Assembly (NCBI GenBank): GCA_029531795.1
Contig: JAPEIS010000014.1
Span: 1,550,001-1,614,000, forward strand
DNA: 64,000 bases
Direction of reading: 5' to 3'
DNA from: Sclerotinia nivalis
Lineage: Eukaryota; Ascomycota; Leotiomycetes; Helotiales; Sclerotiniaceae
Below are positions 1 through 12,342 of the stretch, piece after piece. The notes below the pieces were generated by a model. The model had not been told where the DNA came from, searched no databases, and saw only the letters and a program-made list of their open reading frames with translations. The position numbers and the translations under genes were made by a program. How positions within the stretch are numbered: position 1 is the stretch's first letter; each line of letters opens with the position of its first letter.

Positions 1-145
1 AGATTATACAGAAATTATATTGAAACAGAAATTCAGACCATCGCATTTGCTATTGATTGAGAACTTTTGTAGTTATAAAATATTCAAGGTTTTTGTAATC
101 AATAAGAATCTCGAACTCCTTTTGTAAGTTTTGAAGCTTTGAACA

Positions 146-1260
146 TCATTCTTCTATTGTCTTGATAATAGTGAGTAATTCTTTATCGTAGATCTCATAA
201 TTGCATTCCGTTGCTGTATACTTAGATGAAAAGTAAACAATTAAACGCAAAACGTTATCATTATCGTATTGCGAGAAAACTCCTTCTGAAGCCCAATCGG
301 AAGTATCGATTTTCAAAACAGTTTTCCGTTTGTAATCAAAGTATACCAAAACCGGTGTTATTATGAAAGCTCTTTTTAAAGCATCAAAAACCTTTATATA
401 ATCTATAGTCCAATCCCATATAATATTCTTTCGCAAAAGATCGTTGAAAGAGCAACAAATCTTTGAAAAATCTTTTATAAAATGTCGATAAAAATTGACG
501 AAACCGAAAAATCGTTGTAAATCTTTTACACATAAAAGCAATTCCCAAGATATAATAACCATAACCTTTTCTTGATCCATTTCGATGCCTTCGATTATAA
601 TGATAAAACCCAAATACTTTGTTTTTGTAGTTTCGAACTCGTATTTATTAATATCAATCTGTAATCCAGCATCCATTAACTTTTGAACTACTTGATAGAT
701 ATACTCTTTATGCTCTACAGGATTATCAGAGTAGATTAGGACATCATCGAGATATGTAGTGCAATACTTGTCCAACTCGTCGAAAAGCGTATAATTGATA
801 TAATATTGAAATAATGCAGATACATTGCAAAGATCGAAAGATATAATCAGAGATTCAAAAAGACCAAAACAAATAATGAATACAGTTTTCTATTCATCCT
901 TTTCAACGATTCACAATTTGTTGAACGCTACAATGATATCAAGCTTGATGTAAATTTTTGTATTGCAAAGAGCATTCAATGTTTCGCAAATGATAAATAA
1001 TGGATAACGATTCTTTATAGTAACGTTATTTAGTTCTTGATAATCTTAACAAATACAGACCCCCTCTTTCGGTTTAACAATTAATAACAAAGAAAAGGTA
1101 TATTGCGATTTCGATTCCCGAATGAATCCTTTGGAAAGATTATCATCAAGCTATTTGCGTATTACTACCAATTCCATTGGCGATAAAGGGCGGTTTTTGA
1201 AATAAAGTAGATTTTTACTAGGTATTAATTCAATTTTGTAATCCCAGATTCGATAAGGCG
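146..1260 (-). pseudogene. gypsy-1 reverse transcriptase / RNase H
   Basis: The segment 775-146 is open for 209 codons. It starts just before the polymerase motif YLDDVLIYSDN (YLDD at 754-743), continues through the connection segment RFFGFVNFYRHFI, and reaches the RNase H features DTSDWASEGVFSQY and YEIYDKELL. Upstream, in the same sense up to about 1260, the earlier RT motifs are readable (PLSPMELV near the start, then DYQELN and KNRYPL) but carry stops where Trp and Arg are expected. The enzyme would copy the element's RNA into DNA in cytoplasmic particles. This copy cannot make a complete protein. The family assignment is secure; the exact N-terminal limit is not. Confidence 0.85.
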
Positions 1261-2356
1261 GCAATTTATTTATATAATGTAGAAGGAAGGCAGAAAGTTT
1301 GTTTTGTAATCATATAAGAAGCCTTTGTTGTATTTGATCATCATTAAGAGAAGATTTGCTGGTTAAAAATTTATCGATATCAATTTTAGAGACCTTTTGC
1401 AAATAGAGCGACTTGTAACAATCGTATATAAAATCATAAAGTTATAATAGGGTTCTAAAGAGTATCTCTGTTATATTGTCTTGCTCTTGTAAAATCGATC
1501 GAAAATCCCCTTCTGTGAGTGTCAAAGATAATATAGCCTATCGCAGATAATCTTGTTCAATAATTTTCTGTATGGTATTCAATTCATCCCATATCAATTG
1601 GATAACCCGAACGTTATCTTGTTAATAAAACGAAATAAAGTTAAAAACTTACAATCAACGAATATTATTTATATTTGGGCTTGTATCTTTATAAATAGAT
1701 ATAGGAAGTTCTTTAATAGAAAGCAAAAGCAAACAGTTTTTTGGATTATAAATAAGCCAATACCGATTTATAATCTTTAAGATCGATTTTGGATACGAAC
1801 AATTGGGAATCATCTATATTTGATTATTTGGTTCTCCATAGCGCTTTATTTGATAATAATTCATATTAAATATCAAACTCTATTGAAATTCGAGGTTAAT
1901 AGAAGAATTATCAGATTGTAATATGTAACCTTTATTTGGTATCTCTTTAATAAAAGGTTTTTTATAAGAAATTCTTTTAAAAGTAAAAAACATTTGAATA
2001 GGTAAACAATCGATATCGTTCTTTGGACAATCCTTGATATATGGAGAATAATATTTATAAATTATGTATTTAACTTTTATATTAGGATCAGTAAGGAATT
2101 TATTTAAAGGTTTGATAGTATCAATGATCTATTGTGAAGTAACTTTTACTAAATCCTTTTGTTTTTTGATTGGAGATAGAATCGTTAGTATAGTAATTGG
2201 TTCTGAATCATGATGTATCAAGTAATTGAAAGTGTAATAGTTTGAAGAGAATATTAAATTTATTTTCGTTTAGTTGATAGTAGAATTGTAGTATTGTAAC
2301 TATAGTAAACCAAAGATTAATAGAGTCTTTGATGAAAGCTGAATGATATAAAAGAA

Positions 2357-2644
2357 TCAATATTTATAGTGATCCTTTATAGCAATTTCTATTACAAAAT
2401 ATTCTATAATTCTGTTGGCGATCTTTCTATCAGCAAATCGGAGTTCGTAAGGGTGAAGTAAAAGTTGTATTTCAATATTGTGTTTGGAAACAAAAGAATG
2501 ATCAATAAAGGTTTCTTTAAAGCATCCATTATCAATGAGACTTGTAATAATAAAGGGATTTTCATACACAAGGAACATAGTGGTTTTAACGAGTAGAGAT
2601 TTGCTATTCATAGAGTTGAGCTGCAATGATTTATCTCTATTCAT
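2357..2644 (-). pseudogene. gypsy-1 aspartic protease-like segment
   Basis: The 95-codon open segment contains PFIITSLIDNGCFKETFID, which resembles the retroviral-type protease active-site stretch (hydrophobic residues, then D-S/T-G). Here the Ser/Thr is Asn (DNG), so the site would be inactive or weak. Its place between gag and RT fits a gypsy polyprotein. The region between it and the RT (about 1260-2350) is pol linker without a clear motif. Confidence 0.55.
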
Positions 2645-2814
2645 TTCTCGATTTACCTTCTTGTCTTTAATATTCCTTCACAAACGATTTTTCGTAAAGG
2701 TTAATCTTTTTCTTGTTCGGGACTTTCCTTGATTGAACTAGATATAAAGACAACTTCCTTTGATTCGATATAGTTTTGTCATTGTGCTTGATTCAGATAC
2801 TGTTGGCTTTGTAC

Positions 2815-3969
2815 TCAATTACCAGTATATCCTTCTCGAAATCCATTATGATTATTATTAAACCTATTGGTACTTCGAAAAGCCAGAACGGCAATGTATT
2901 GATCAAGGGCTGGATTAGTTGAAACAGCGGTATTGCGGTTGGAAAAGGTATTAACGAGAGTTTGTTTGCCAGGAAAAAGATTATTATTGATATTATAAAT
3001 AATATAATAATCAATTTGAAGATAACTGATCCTATTATAACAATTGCAAGAAATTGTAGAATTAAATTTCTTTTTCTTATTTTGCAAATCCTTTTTCTAT
3101 TGTCCTTTTTGTTTCATTATATCGAAATCCATAGGGTTATTATCAGTAATAAATGTTTTATTAGAATTTTTGTTATAATATTTAGCGTTACGAAGATTCT
3201 GATTCCAAGTAGAGAATTTCTTTTGTCAATTATCAATATCGTCGATTGCGCAGGGGTTCGAGTTATCAATAACCAAAGTTCGAAAGGGGATTGTAACCTT
3301 TTGCTTCATTGTGTTAACAATCTTGCGATCAGATTTGTAACAAGAGTTAGCAAGATGAGATAATGTAGAGAAGAAAACCGAAAAGGATTCCTTTGGATCT
3401 ATAGAAAACTTATCGAATTTGAGCAAGGTTTCCCTTTCGATATCCACAAAGATATATAATTTGTTCAATTTGATCAAAAACAAAACAACAGAATCGAAGT
3501 AAGTAGGATCGTCAACGAATCTGATGATATCTGTAATATACTCTTGTTGTGTTTGATTATCGAGAAAACTAATAGTATAGCTAATCTTCTTTTGTTCGGA
3601 GGTAAAAAGTTGTAAATCGATTATCCAATAGAATTGTAAATCCAATTTTCAGGATTGATAGTCTTCTTATCGAACGAGAATATTAGATCTTTTGCTTTTA
3701 AAAACGAACGGATCCTTTTGAGTTTGATAGAAAATGATCGGTTTCTAACTAGTAGTAGTATCACCAGCGTCCAGTTGAACTTGCTTACTAATTAGAATAC
3801 AAAGAAGCTCGATGTTTTCCGCTTTGAATTCCTCGATCTTATTTGTTTGAATGGCGATATGGGTAGCTTGAATAGTAAAGCGATCTTCGATAATAAAAAA
3901 AACATAATTCAAATAAACAATTTGTTTATTAAAATCGATAATGAGGTTTGGTATCACTGAAGTATCCAA
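2815..3969 (-). pseudogene. gypsy-1 gag relic
   Basis: Three open pieces (3969-3745, 3645-3226, 3087-2815) lie in gag position between the 5' LTR and the protease. The middle piece has the run FSIDPKESFSVFFSTLSHLA, similar in style to the capsid core of fungal gypsy Gag proteins. The last piece is Asn- and Arg-rich (RFNNNHNGF), as in nucleocapsid tails, but I see no intact CCHC knuckle. The assignment rests mostly on position. Confidence 0.5.
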
Positions 3970-4366
3970 TTCTGCTAGGATTTGTGTAATAGTAGGTCAT
4001 TGGCCGAAGACTCGTTGGATTTCGGTACGAATTCCTTCGATAGAAGTAGAAATCGCATTATCAGTAGATATAGAACCGAAAGTTATTATAAAAAGAATTA
4101 CAATTGTATAAAGTAATCGATAGGGAATTTGCAATTGTACAAAAGCAATCAAAAACAGATATAGAAGCTTGCGAATAAATACAATCACACAAAAACAATC
4201 AGAAATCAGAAGCTGTACAAAAGCAGATAAGAAACACGATCGCACAAAAACAGGCGAATTACGATCACACAAAAGCAATCGAAAACAGATACAGAAGCCT
4301 GCAGATGATTTGGTAAGGCCAGATCACTTCGTAAAGTAATAGAGCCTTTGAAAGGGTAGTACAAAC

Positions 4367-4529
4367 TATCACGGTAAGGGAAAAGGTATGTGTAGGTTTG
4401 ATCTATTGTTGTACTACGAGGAGGAGAAGAAGGTCAAGGAGGTGACCTGACTATATAGAAGTGAGTGTATGCATGTGTGCCTAAGGCACACATGATCACG
4501 TGCAGGTGAAGGGAGATGAACCCGTAACA
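4367..4529 (-). repeat. 163-bp LTR of gypsy-1 (5' LTR)
   Basis: Read on the minus strand the repeat starts TGTTACGG and ends CCGTGATA, imperfect inverted termini that would be TGTCACGG/CCGTGACA before C-to-T changes. By eye it is base-for-base the same as the solo LTR at 38297-38459. It is joined on the left to the gypsy-1 interior. On the right it abuts LINE-B, and the flanking five bases (CAAAC against GGTTT) do not match, so it is an LTR of a larger element and not a solo copy. Confidence 0.9.
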
Positions 4530-5386
4530 GGTTTCGAATACTTTTTCGATTATATTTGAAAGGTTTTCTAAAGTTGTTAAGTTTGTTAGAAAGTTTGTAT
4601 ATAATGTAAATTTAGTATTTATTGTTTGGATTTCTTTCAAAAGTTTAGTATTGTTTTCTAATTGTTCTTTTAATATATTAAATACAGTAAAGGAACTGGT
4701 TTTTTGAGTTGGATAATCGAATTCAATTCGAATAAAAAAGCGAATATCAGTTTTGTATGAGATTTGAGATTGAGTTTTGGGTTGAGATCTGGTTCGGTTA
4801 TCAGTTTTTGGATTTGTAGATTATATAATTGATGATAAAAGAATTGTAGTTTTTTGAGTATAGATAGAATCTTTAAGATATTGGATTGTAAAAGGGGTTC
4901 TTATAGGTTTAGCGATTTCAGATGTGAGTGTTGATTAAGAGGTTTGTATATTAGGGCTAAAGAGATTGGCAGAAGTTTTAATAGAAAGTTTGATAGATCA
5001 AGGAGGATGAGATCTATTGATAAATGTATCGAAGTGCTTGTTTGTTGTAAGAGAGATATCAGTATATAATACAATCAAGGGTTTTCGAAATCGAACAGGG
5101 AAAACCCGAATTGCTTCGGTATTGAGATAATCGTTCTATAGCGAAACGATAAGGCTAAAAATCTGTTGACCTTCATTTGCTTTATTAATAGCAATATTGA
5201 TTATATTAATGAGAGTTTGGAAAAGGGAGGGGGTCGAGAAAACAGGAAGTATAATAGCGGAAATGTATCTGTACAATGCTTATCGGAGCTGAAAAGTTTC
5301 GTTTTTAAATCCTATAAATGATAAGAACGATCGATTGATCATTAAAATATGATAATAAACGCGTTTTTCGAAAAATTCAATTCTTC
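4530..5386 (-). mobile_element. LINE-B: 5' part of a Tad1-like LINE, cut by gypsy-1
   Basis: This stretch matches 20587-21393, the 5' region of LINE-A, in the same orientation. Shared landmarks are the segment around 4540-4600, the segment around 5160-5230 and the end TTCAATTCTTC. It is the LINE leader plus the start of the gag-like ORF1. The two copies stop being alike at 5386 and 21393, so this is close to the original 5' end. The downstream part of LINE-B is missing because gypsy-1 is inserted at 4529/4530. Confidence 0.75.
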
Positions 5387-5429
5387 CTAAATAATCGTTA
5401 TTAAGGTAATCATAGGAACAAATAAATAC

Positions 5430-5840
5430 AGGCTATATTAGTATCAAAGATCATATGATGGACCCTGCATATTATATACGCAAAGGAAAGGTCCGAGATA
5501 TTCTAGATCCAACAGAATTGTAGGTCCAACAGAATTGTAGGTCCAACAGAATTGTAGATCCAACAGAATTGTAGGTCCAACAGAATTCTAGGACCAGGAC
5601 CTTTCGAGGTCCTAAAGGCTCCAAGTATGAAGGTCTATATAAACAGGATGAATTCCTTTATTTGTAGAGCTTCGTGCTCAAGAACAATCATTAGTTTAAA
5701 CACTATAGTTACTATACAATACAATCGTTATATCTTTCATTCTCACCAAGCCCCTGTTTGATCTTTAGTAGAAATCACCACGGCCTTTCTATAAGTCCCT
5801 TGATCACTTCTTAGTGATAAAGGATTGTAGCGGCGTAACA
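5430..5840 (-). repeat. LTR of family D, minus strand, left edge uncertain
   Basis: Read on the minus strand it begins TGTTACGCCGCTACAAT at 5840 and aligns along most of its length with the plus-strand repeat at 49838-50158, through the shared tract around 5770-5815 (GAAATCACCACGGCC). It is longer than that copy because it carries a 17-bp tandem array. The left boundary is blurred; sequence like the other copy can be followed to about 5430. It abuts copia-1 at 5841. No five-base target duplication was found. Confidence 0.65.
5505..5589 (+). repeat. Minisatellite, five 17-bp units
   Basis: Five consecutive units of AGRTCCAACAGAATTGT follow each other without spacing. The units differ at only one or two positions (R is A or G, and the last unit ends CT). 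The array sits inside the family-D LTR and is absent from the other copy at 49838-50158. Confidence 0.95.
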
Positions 5841-6819
5841 GATTTGATATTAGTAACGTTTTCGAAAAATATTGATGAACTATTGGAATTTCAATTCGAT
5901 CTAAAGAACATTGTATAGTATAACTAATAAAACGGATAATAATAAATGTAAGGAGTATCATTGTACAAACGATTACATTTCGATTAAACTCTTATATTGG
6001 ATTTAATAAATCTGGATTTTGATTTGTTAATTCCGGATTATCAAAAGGATTGATTTCTTTATCAAGATTATTAGATAGGTTTATTATTTCTTTTGATTTA
6101 GAATAATATAGTTTTACAATAATACTCTTAAATTCAATAATTCCGTTAGAAAGTTGAATTCTATAGATTTCGCTATTAATTCCAAAAAAAAGGAATGGAT
6201 TTTTCCATTTGCCTTTCTTTGAAACAATAACTTCTCGTTATATCAAAATATTAGAATTGATAAAGAAATCATGAATATGATTTATTGAAAAACTATTTCG
6301 TTAATTTAAGATATCATTAATCTATTTTTGTATACAAAGTTTGTGAATCTTTTATATAGTTTTCTTAATAGCTATAACTCGTTATAGAATAATAGGATTT
6401 GAAGAATCTAAATTGGAGATTCTAAAGTATATTCCAAATACAAATAATATAGGGATTAAATTATTTGAATCAATTGAATCATTTATAACTTTCATAATCA
6501 TTTGGAAATATATATCCCGTGTAACACCAGATTCTTAAACCATTTCTCCAATAATGATTCCGTATATATAATAGAAAAGTATATAATATTATTCAACAAT
6601 ATCAATTGATTAATAGGATTCAACAGAAATTGATTTCGTTATTATATTTATAAATAAAACTCGATCTACGAATTCTTTTCCGATGAAATTCTTTCCAGTA
6701 TTATGAATTAAATAATCTAGAAATCCAATATAAATATCAATCCAGTATTCCCTTAAAGCACCCTAAATCGCAATTGCTGAAATATTAAATAGAAATCGTA
6801 TAGTTTGAAAATATATTGT

Positions 6820-7665
6820 TTAATCGATAATATACAGGATCGATTTTCCGTCTAAATATATAATATCAATATAAATTATAAAATTGAATTCGATATTGTT
6901 ATATAAAATAAATTTGAATCGTCCTGAGGATTTATTATATTTTTGACAAAAATAGCAAAACTTATTGAGCTCACGAAATTCTTTTTCAGTATATTTGTTA
7001 TAATTAGTATGTTTTAGAATATTACAGAGTTTTTCTATAAATAGATAACCAAATCGATAATACAATCTTCGAAGTTCTATATCGGTAAGATAAAAAAACA
7101 GAATAGAAGAATATACTTCTATTAGATTGATAAAAGGAGTAATATTCTATGAAAAAAATATATAATCGAATCTTCTAATTATAAAACAGATATGATTCCT
7201 TTTGGAATCTATAATAATATTATTAAGATTATCAAAGATTATATAAAATTGATCTATATCTGTAAATGATAAAAAGAATGAAGTATAGATATCTACAATA
7301 TGAAAAGTAATATTATCAATAGATATATCAAATATCACAGTTCCTTTTAAATTAGTATTACCAATTCCGAAAACGAAATTAGTATTAAAGTTAGAGTTTG
7401 ATATAACTATAATATCGATGAGTTTCTGTAAAGTCTCAATTTGATATATACTGGTAATAGATTTGATTAAAACTTTTGAATCAATTATAATACCAATGAA
7501 TTCTTTATTTGAATAACAATAATTGAAAAAGGTTTGAATCGATGATAAAGTTGTGATTCCCAAGAAATAAATAATAATATTGTTATAGAATTCGATAATA
7601 ATCTTTTGAACTTCTGAAGAAATGAATTCGTTGAAGAATCCTTCGAAATTAGAGTTATCGCTCAA
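6820..7665 (-). pseudogene. copia-1 protease / gag-pre-integrase region
   Basis: The 172-codon piece 7665-7147 carries the fungal copia pattern FGIGNTNLKG, then ITFHIVDIYTSFFLSFTDID and YIIFDNLNNIII, ending in FIIRRFDYIFFS. From memory this corresponds to the conserved region of fungal copia polyproteins that ends near an RRFGHPF-type motif. The piece 7065-6820 continues with CYFCQKYNKSSGRFKF and IYIDIIYLDGKSILYIID, the C-x2-C and first catalytic Asp region at the start of the integrase. Frames are broken between the two pieces. Confidence 0.75.
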
Positions 7666-10085
7666 TTCTTTTTGAAGATTCTCCTGTAAAAAGTTTTCAT
7701 ATTTCTTTATAAAAAGAATGAATTGTTCATCTGAAAAGGTAATTATATTGTATTCGTCTATAATATATTAATGATATAAATGTTTGAAAATAGAAACACA
7801 TTTAGATTGTTTGGTTTTAATAAATTCTCAATAATATTATCTAATTTCATTTTATTCTTCGATAAAATAATTAATTGATTAATAATCTTCTTTTTTACAA
7901 ATATAATATCTATAATACTTTCTATCTTGAAATTTTGTATTAGGATTTGAAAGACGAAATAGAATTCTTCGATTGCTTTTGTAAATCCGATCTGTATAAT
8001 ATACTTCCTTTTGAAAAAAGATTTTTTCTGAAACTATAATTGTGGATTGTTATTATTGAATGGAAGATTATAGATTATAATGCTGGAATATATCTTGCTG
8101 ATTTAGTCTGTATATGTTGAAACAAAATCAGAGTAAATTAGTTTATATACAGAATGAAAGTGATAAACAATAATAATCTTTAATAATATAAAAGGTTTAT
8201 TTTATTGATCGATAGAAAGATTGAATCGAAGATTCCGAAATATATTGATTAGTTTTTCGAAGTATTCGAAGGTAGTAGCAATAGAATTATCCTTCTAAAC
8301 CGAAGTTAATGAGATAAATACCTATTTGGTGAAAGTTGTTCGTTAATATTCTTGATCTTTAAAATAATTATATATATAATATATACTTTTATCAAAAGAT
8401 AATTTGCAAAAGCTGATAATAATAAAGTAAAAACTTAATACTTCGTTTTATAATATTATAGAAAAAGCTAAATTGTAATAGAAAAAGGATAAATTGATTT
8501 TGTTATATTGATTATAGAAAATGACAAATTTGCATTGAATATTATCATTGGAACCACTGTATTTCATATCCCTATTATAAAGCTTGCCAATATTTATAAT
8601 ACTTTACATAATCTTCTCGTCCCTTTCAAAAATAATAATATAAAGATCAATCGTTTGAAATGGATTATTATTATTATAATTCTGAAATGGTTTAATTTGA
8701 TTAACATCCTTTTTGATATCAATAGTATTGCCAAAGATTGAAGAATCACATATATCAATCATACTGAACTTTTCGAAATGATATCGAAGCGTAAAGGATA
8801 TTACATTTAAAAAGCATAGAAACCATTCTCACAATTGTTTATTTGTTCATATAAAATATTTATAAACAAAAACATCGGCAAGATTCTTTTTCAAAATATC
8901 TTCATCAACCTTGCTAATATAGAAACCGTTTTCACAAAAAACGTTTCGAAGAAATACTAAATAAAGATAATAAACTAAAACAAAATTTTCTATTATCCAA
9001 CTCTTAAAATCCTCCTTAAAAACATTACTAACCTTTTCATCGTATATCCTAATACATTAATATTGATATCCACGAAATAAGATATATTTCTACATCGAAT
9101 TCTGTTCTTTTTCGTTAAAGCCAATAATAAAATCGTATTTCTCCTTCAAACCCTTATAAACTTGTTTTGTAAACTTGAGATCGCTTATAACGACTAAATA
9201 ACTAACTATAATCATAATTTCGTAATATATAATTGTATAATACATACGAGAAATTAAAGAATTGAAAAGAATAAGGTTTTTGAAAAAGAAGATTATATAT
9301 TTTGATAATAATAATCAATAATAAAATTAATAATGTATAATACAAAATGGATATAGCATTTCGAAAAATTTCCAAAGAGATTCGAAAAATTGTTAGAATA
9401 AAGAAATCGTATTAATTATAAAGATTAAATATAATATAGTAATACGAAAATTTGAAAAGATTGAAACAAAGTAATCGAAATTCCATCAAAAATGATACAA
9501 TTCGAAGAAGATTCATTATCTAATAATACTTTATCAAAAGTAAATCAAGATAGATTATAATATAATACAAAGAATGATCTTCGAACCAGATTTTCGTAGC
9601 AAAACGTACTCAAAATATACCTGAAAAACAAATTGATTGTAATACAATAACAAAAATAACGTTTTCGAAATTTTTTGAATAGAAAATTGAATGAAATGAA
9701 TCGAAATGAATCGAAAGGTTTCGGGATAATATATATATCGAGGTTGCAATAGCTTTCAGCCTTTCTGATTAATCGAATAAAAAGAAAGTGGATTGAATTC
9801 GAATAAAGAAAAGGATGAATAATAGAATTCGAATAGATAGTAATGATAAGTATAAAAATTGAAGCTATTCGGAGTTTTTGTAATGATAGTTTGAAATTTG
9901 AATCGATTCGAATTCGAAAATAGTAGATTTGAAGTAGAATTTTGAAAGAAGGAATTGATAATGATACAAATAGTATATGAAAAAGAATTGAGGTATTATA
10001 AAAATCGTTGCCGAGTGAAAAATGAAGTTATTCGGAGTTTTGAAAAAAGATTTTGAAAATGATCTAATTTGTAATCACTAATTAG

Positions 10086-10327
10086 TATCGGTACAACTCT
10101 GTGATTGTCGTATCCGATAGAATTGATCAAAACGTTTATGATTGTATTGAAGTTATTCACAAAAGAGATTCCCGTAAAGGCGTTTGGATTGCTATACAAT
10201 TGACCCCTAAATTAAAGGTTTTATTGCGCATCGAAGTTCGAAAGAACTATCGAATGCGAATAGCTTTAATATAGAAGCCTTCGCTTAAGTGAGGATCACA
10301 TGCTTTAAGAGCACGTGAATACCAACA
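10086..10327 (-). repeat. 242-bp LTR of copia-1 (5' LTR)
   Basis: It aligns end to end with the copia-2 LTRs at 33127-33368 and 44698-44939. On the minus strand it begins TGTTGGTATTCACG and ends CCGATA, where the other copies end CCGACA; that difference is a RIP-type change. The next five bases on its right (TTTAT, 10328-10332) would be the target duplication, but the partner end of the element is lost. Confidence 0.9.
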
Positions 10328-10600
10328 TTTATAGAAAAGGCAAAATAGTGATGATCTTCTAGATGAAGAGATATATCCCAATAAGTATATTTCAAATTGA
10401 GTTGTAGATATACTTTATAATTAGGATGAGAAAGAAATTTGTGAATATTTTGAAATAAAATACAATAATTGTCTGGTATTTGTTCTATAACCTTTGAATA
10501 ATCGAAGATTATATGTTTTTCAGGATCAGATTTATAAGAAAGAAGATTCTTGGGATATTCAACATCTGGTTTATCAACTATTAATGATATTATTGATTAA
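10328..10600 (-). pseudogene. gypsy-2 reverse transcriptase, N-terminal part
   Basis: Reading leftwards from about 10600, the minus strand gives IIFDYSKVIEQIPDNY, then HKFLSHPNYKVYLQLNLK and YTYWDISLHLEDHHYFAFSI. The last stretch matches the RT block normally written as QLDLKSAYWxIPLHPDDRHY in fungal gypsy elements. The frame then runs into the copia-1 LTR. The catalytic YxDD box is therefore absent from this window. Confidence 0.7.
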
Positions 10601-11928
10601 TCAGAAAATTTGCTATTGATTATTATAATATATTTATATATATAGTATCTGTATTTTTCGGATATGATTTTATTAAACCAAAACATTTATTGAAGATTAT
10701 ATCTAGATCTTTTCCTATTTTTATAAGGAAGAGTATTTGGTTTGAATTATATTTGATAGATATAAAAAGAAGTAGAAGGAATATAAATTAGTTTTGTAGT
10801 ATTTAAATCTTTGTAAATATAAAAAAGTCGAATAACTTTTAATCGAAATTTATCTATTATTAAGAGATTTATATTGATTTTATTTTTCTGAAATCATTCA
10901 TTAATAACATTTAATGAGTCTGTAGATATTTCTTAAGGAACCAGTTTTTTATCTGTAGGATATATATATGCTTTTGGAGAGTCCGATTGAAAGATAAAAG
11001 TTGGATTGATCGAAATATATTGATCTTTTTTTTGAAAGAATAATTTGAGGTGTTTGGAATTCGTTTTGAAAGAAAAATCAAGTTGATATAGAATTTCGAG
11101 TAGTATATATAGATCATTTATTTGAAAAGTTGTATTAAGAGTATATAATAATTGAACTTTCGAAAAGGAAGATATAGTATAATGACAATATTTACGATAA
11201 TCGAAGTTAAAGTTTTAATTTTTAGCAAAAATCTTTGAAAAAGCATTTTCTCTGAAATTATCTAGTAATTGAAGGAATATATTTTTTGTTGGATGAGATA
11301 ATTTGGATTGTATAAATCTTTGAAAAAATCGAATATATAAAAAGTTTTTATTTTAGATCTTTTTAGATCTTTTAGTATTGATTTTTGAAAAGAAAGAAAA
11401 TAGTTTTGAATTATATTGAGGATTCAAAAATTTAAAGAATCTTGTGAATTGTCTGAATCTGAATAATTATCTTAAGATTCTGAAATAGATTCAGAAAGGG
11501 AATCAGATACTTCTTCGGATACTTTTTCGGAATTTATTGAATTGGAAAAGTTCTTTGATAAATTAGATTCTTATTGATCTTCAAATCATACCGTTTTCGG
11601 AATCGATTTGATCTTGAATGTAAAATTATCAATATTTTTACCAGCAATTTCGAATTCTATTGAAATCTCAGTATTGAGGATAATTGTTTGATACTTTGGA
11701 TCAATTGGATATAGAATAAATTGATGAGAAAAGGATTGTTTAAATTTTAGAATCTAAATAAGTATTCTTTTCTTGTCCAAATCTTTGTCTTCGATAGAAA
11801 AGGTAGAATTAAAGATATCAATATGATCTTTGATTGTATAAAGCTATAATAGATCTATCTAGTAAAAGGGTTTTCTAATCCTTATTAGGATTATTTTCTT
11901 TATTAGGATGAATGAAAGTATAAATAAT

Positions 11929-12258
11929 TTATCGAACTTTTTCGATTATAAGATCAATAGTAGTATATTCTTTCAAATCTGTATTAGTTCTATCAACAAC
12001 TCCTATAGAAATATTATTATTAGATTGAATTTTATATTGATATAAATCTAAATGATCAACGAAAACAGAAGAAACAATATTGTTATCAAAACCTTGATCA
12101 ATAATACAATTGGATTTGTTTATAATAACCTCTATTGAAGGTAATCCTGACAAGATATATATTCCTCTAATTCGGAAAGAACGATCTTTGTTTGCAATAC
12201 GAATAATAATCGAAATAGTTGAATAATCTATAGTATTAATCCTATCTAAATCAATCAT
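11929..12258 (-). pseudogene. gypsy-2 aspartic protease-like segment
   Basis: A 109-codon open segment includes IYILSGLPSIEVIINKSNC followed by IIDQGFDNNIVSSVFVDHL. The order of a hydrophobic strand, then D-x-G, then a helix with an N-N-I-V-S core resembles retropepsin-like proteases of gypsy elements. Here the motif reads DQG, so the usual Ser/Thr is missing. Its place between gag and RT supports the call. Confidence 0.55.
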
Positions 12259-12342
12259 TTATCGATCGTTCTTGAAAGAGATATTGAAACTTAATAGATT
12301 GTATTTAAGATCCTTTTATTTATAAAAAAAGTACTATTGAAT

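Larger units (their letters stand above)
1..4529 (-). mobile_element. Ty3/gypsy retrotransposon gypsy-1, open at window edge
   Basis: On the minus strand the order is 5' LTR (4529-4367), gag-like region (about 3969-2815), protease-like segment (2644-2357), reverse transcriptase and RNase H (about 1260-146). This is the gypsy order. The integrase and 3' LTR would lie left of position 1. The element sits in a LINE copy whose 5' part continues from 4530. The matching target duplication cannot be checked because the other end is outside the window. Several in-frame stops replace Arg and Trp codons, as RIP would cause. Confidence 0.85.
5841..10327 (-). mobile_element. Ty1/copia retrotransposon copia-1, 3' truncated
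   Basis: The 5' LTR is 10327-10086, followed on the minus strand by a long leader/gag region (10085 to about 7680), a protease-like region (7665-7147) and the gag-pre-integrase region (7065-6820). It is homologous over its length to copia-2 (40143-44939). The homology stops at 5841, just where the RT would begin, because the family-D LTR abuts it there. RT, RNase H and 3' LTR are missing. It interrupts the RT of gypsy-2 at 10328. Confidence 0.85.

Noticed and set aside
4434..4640. 68-codon minus-strand frame
   Set aside because: It crosses the junction between LINE-B and the gypsy-1 LTR, so it is a chimera of two transposons.
5505..5589. Possible CRISPR-like regular repeats
   Set aside because: The units are directly tandem without spacers, in a eukaryotic LTR.
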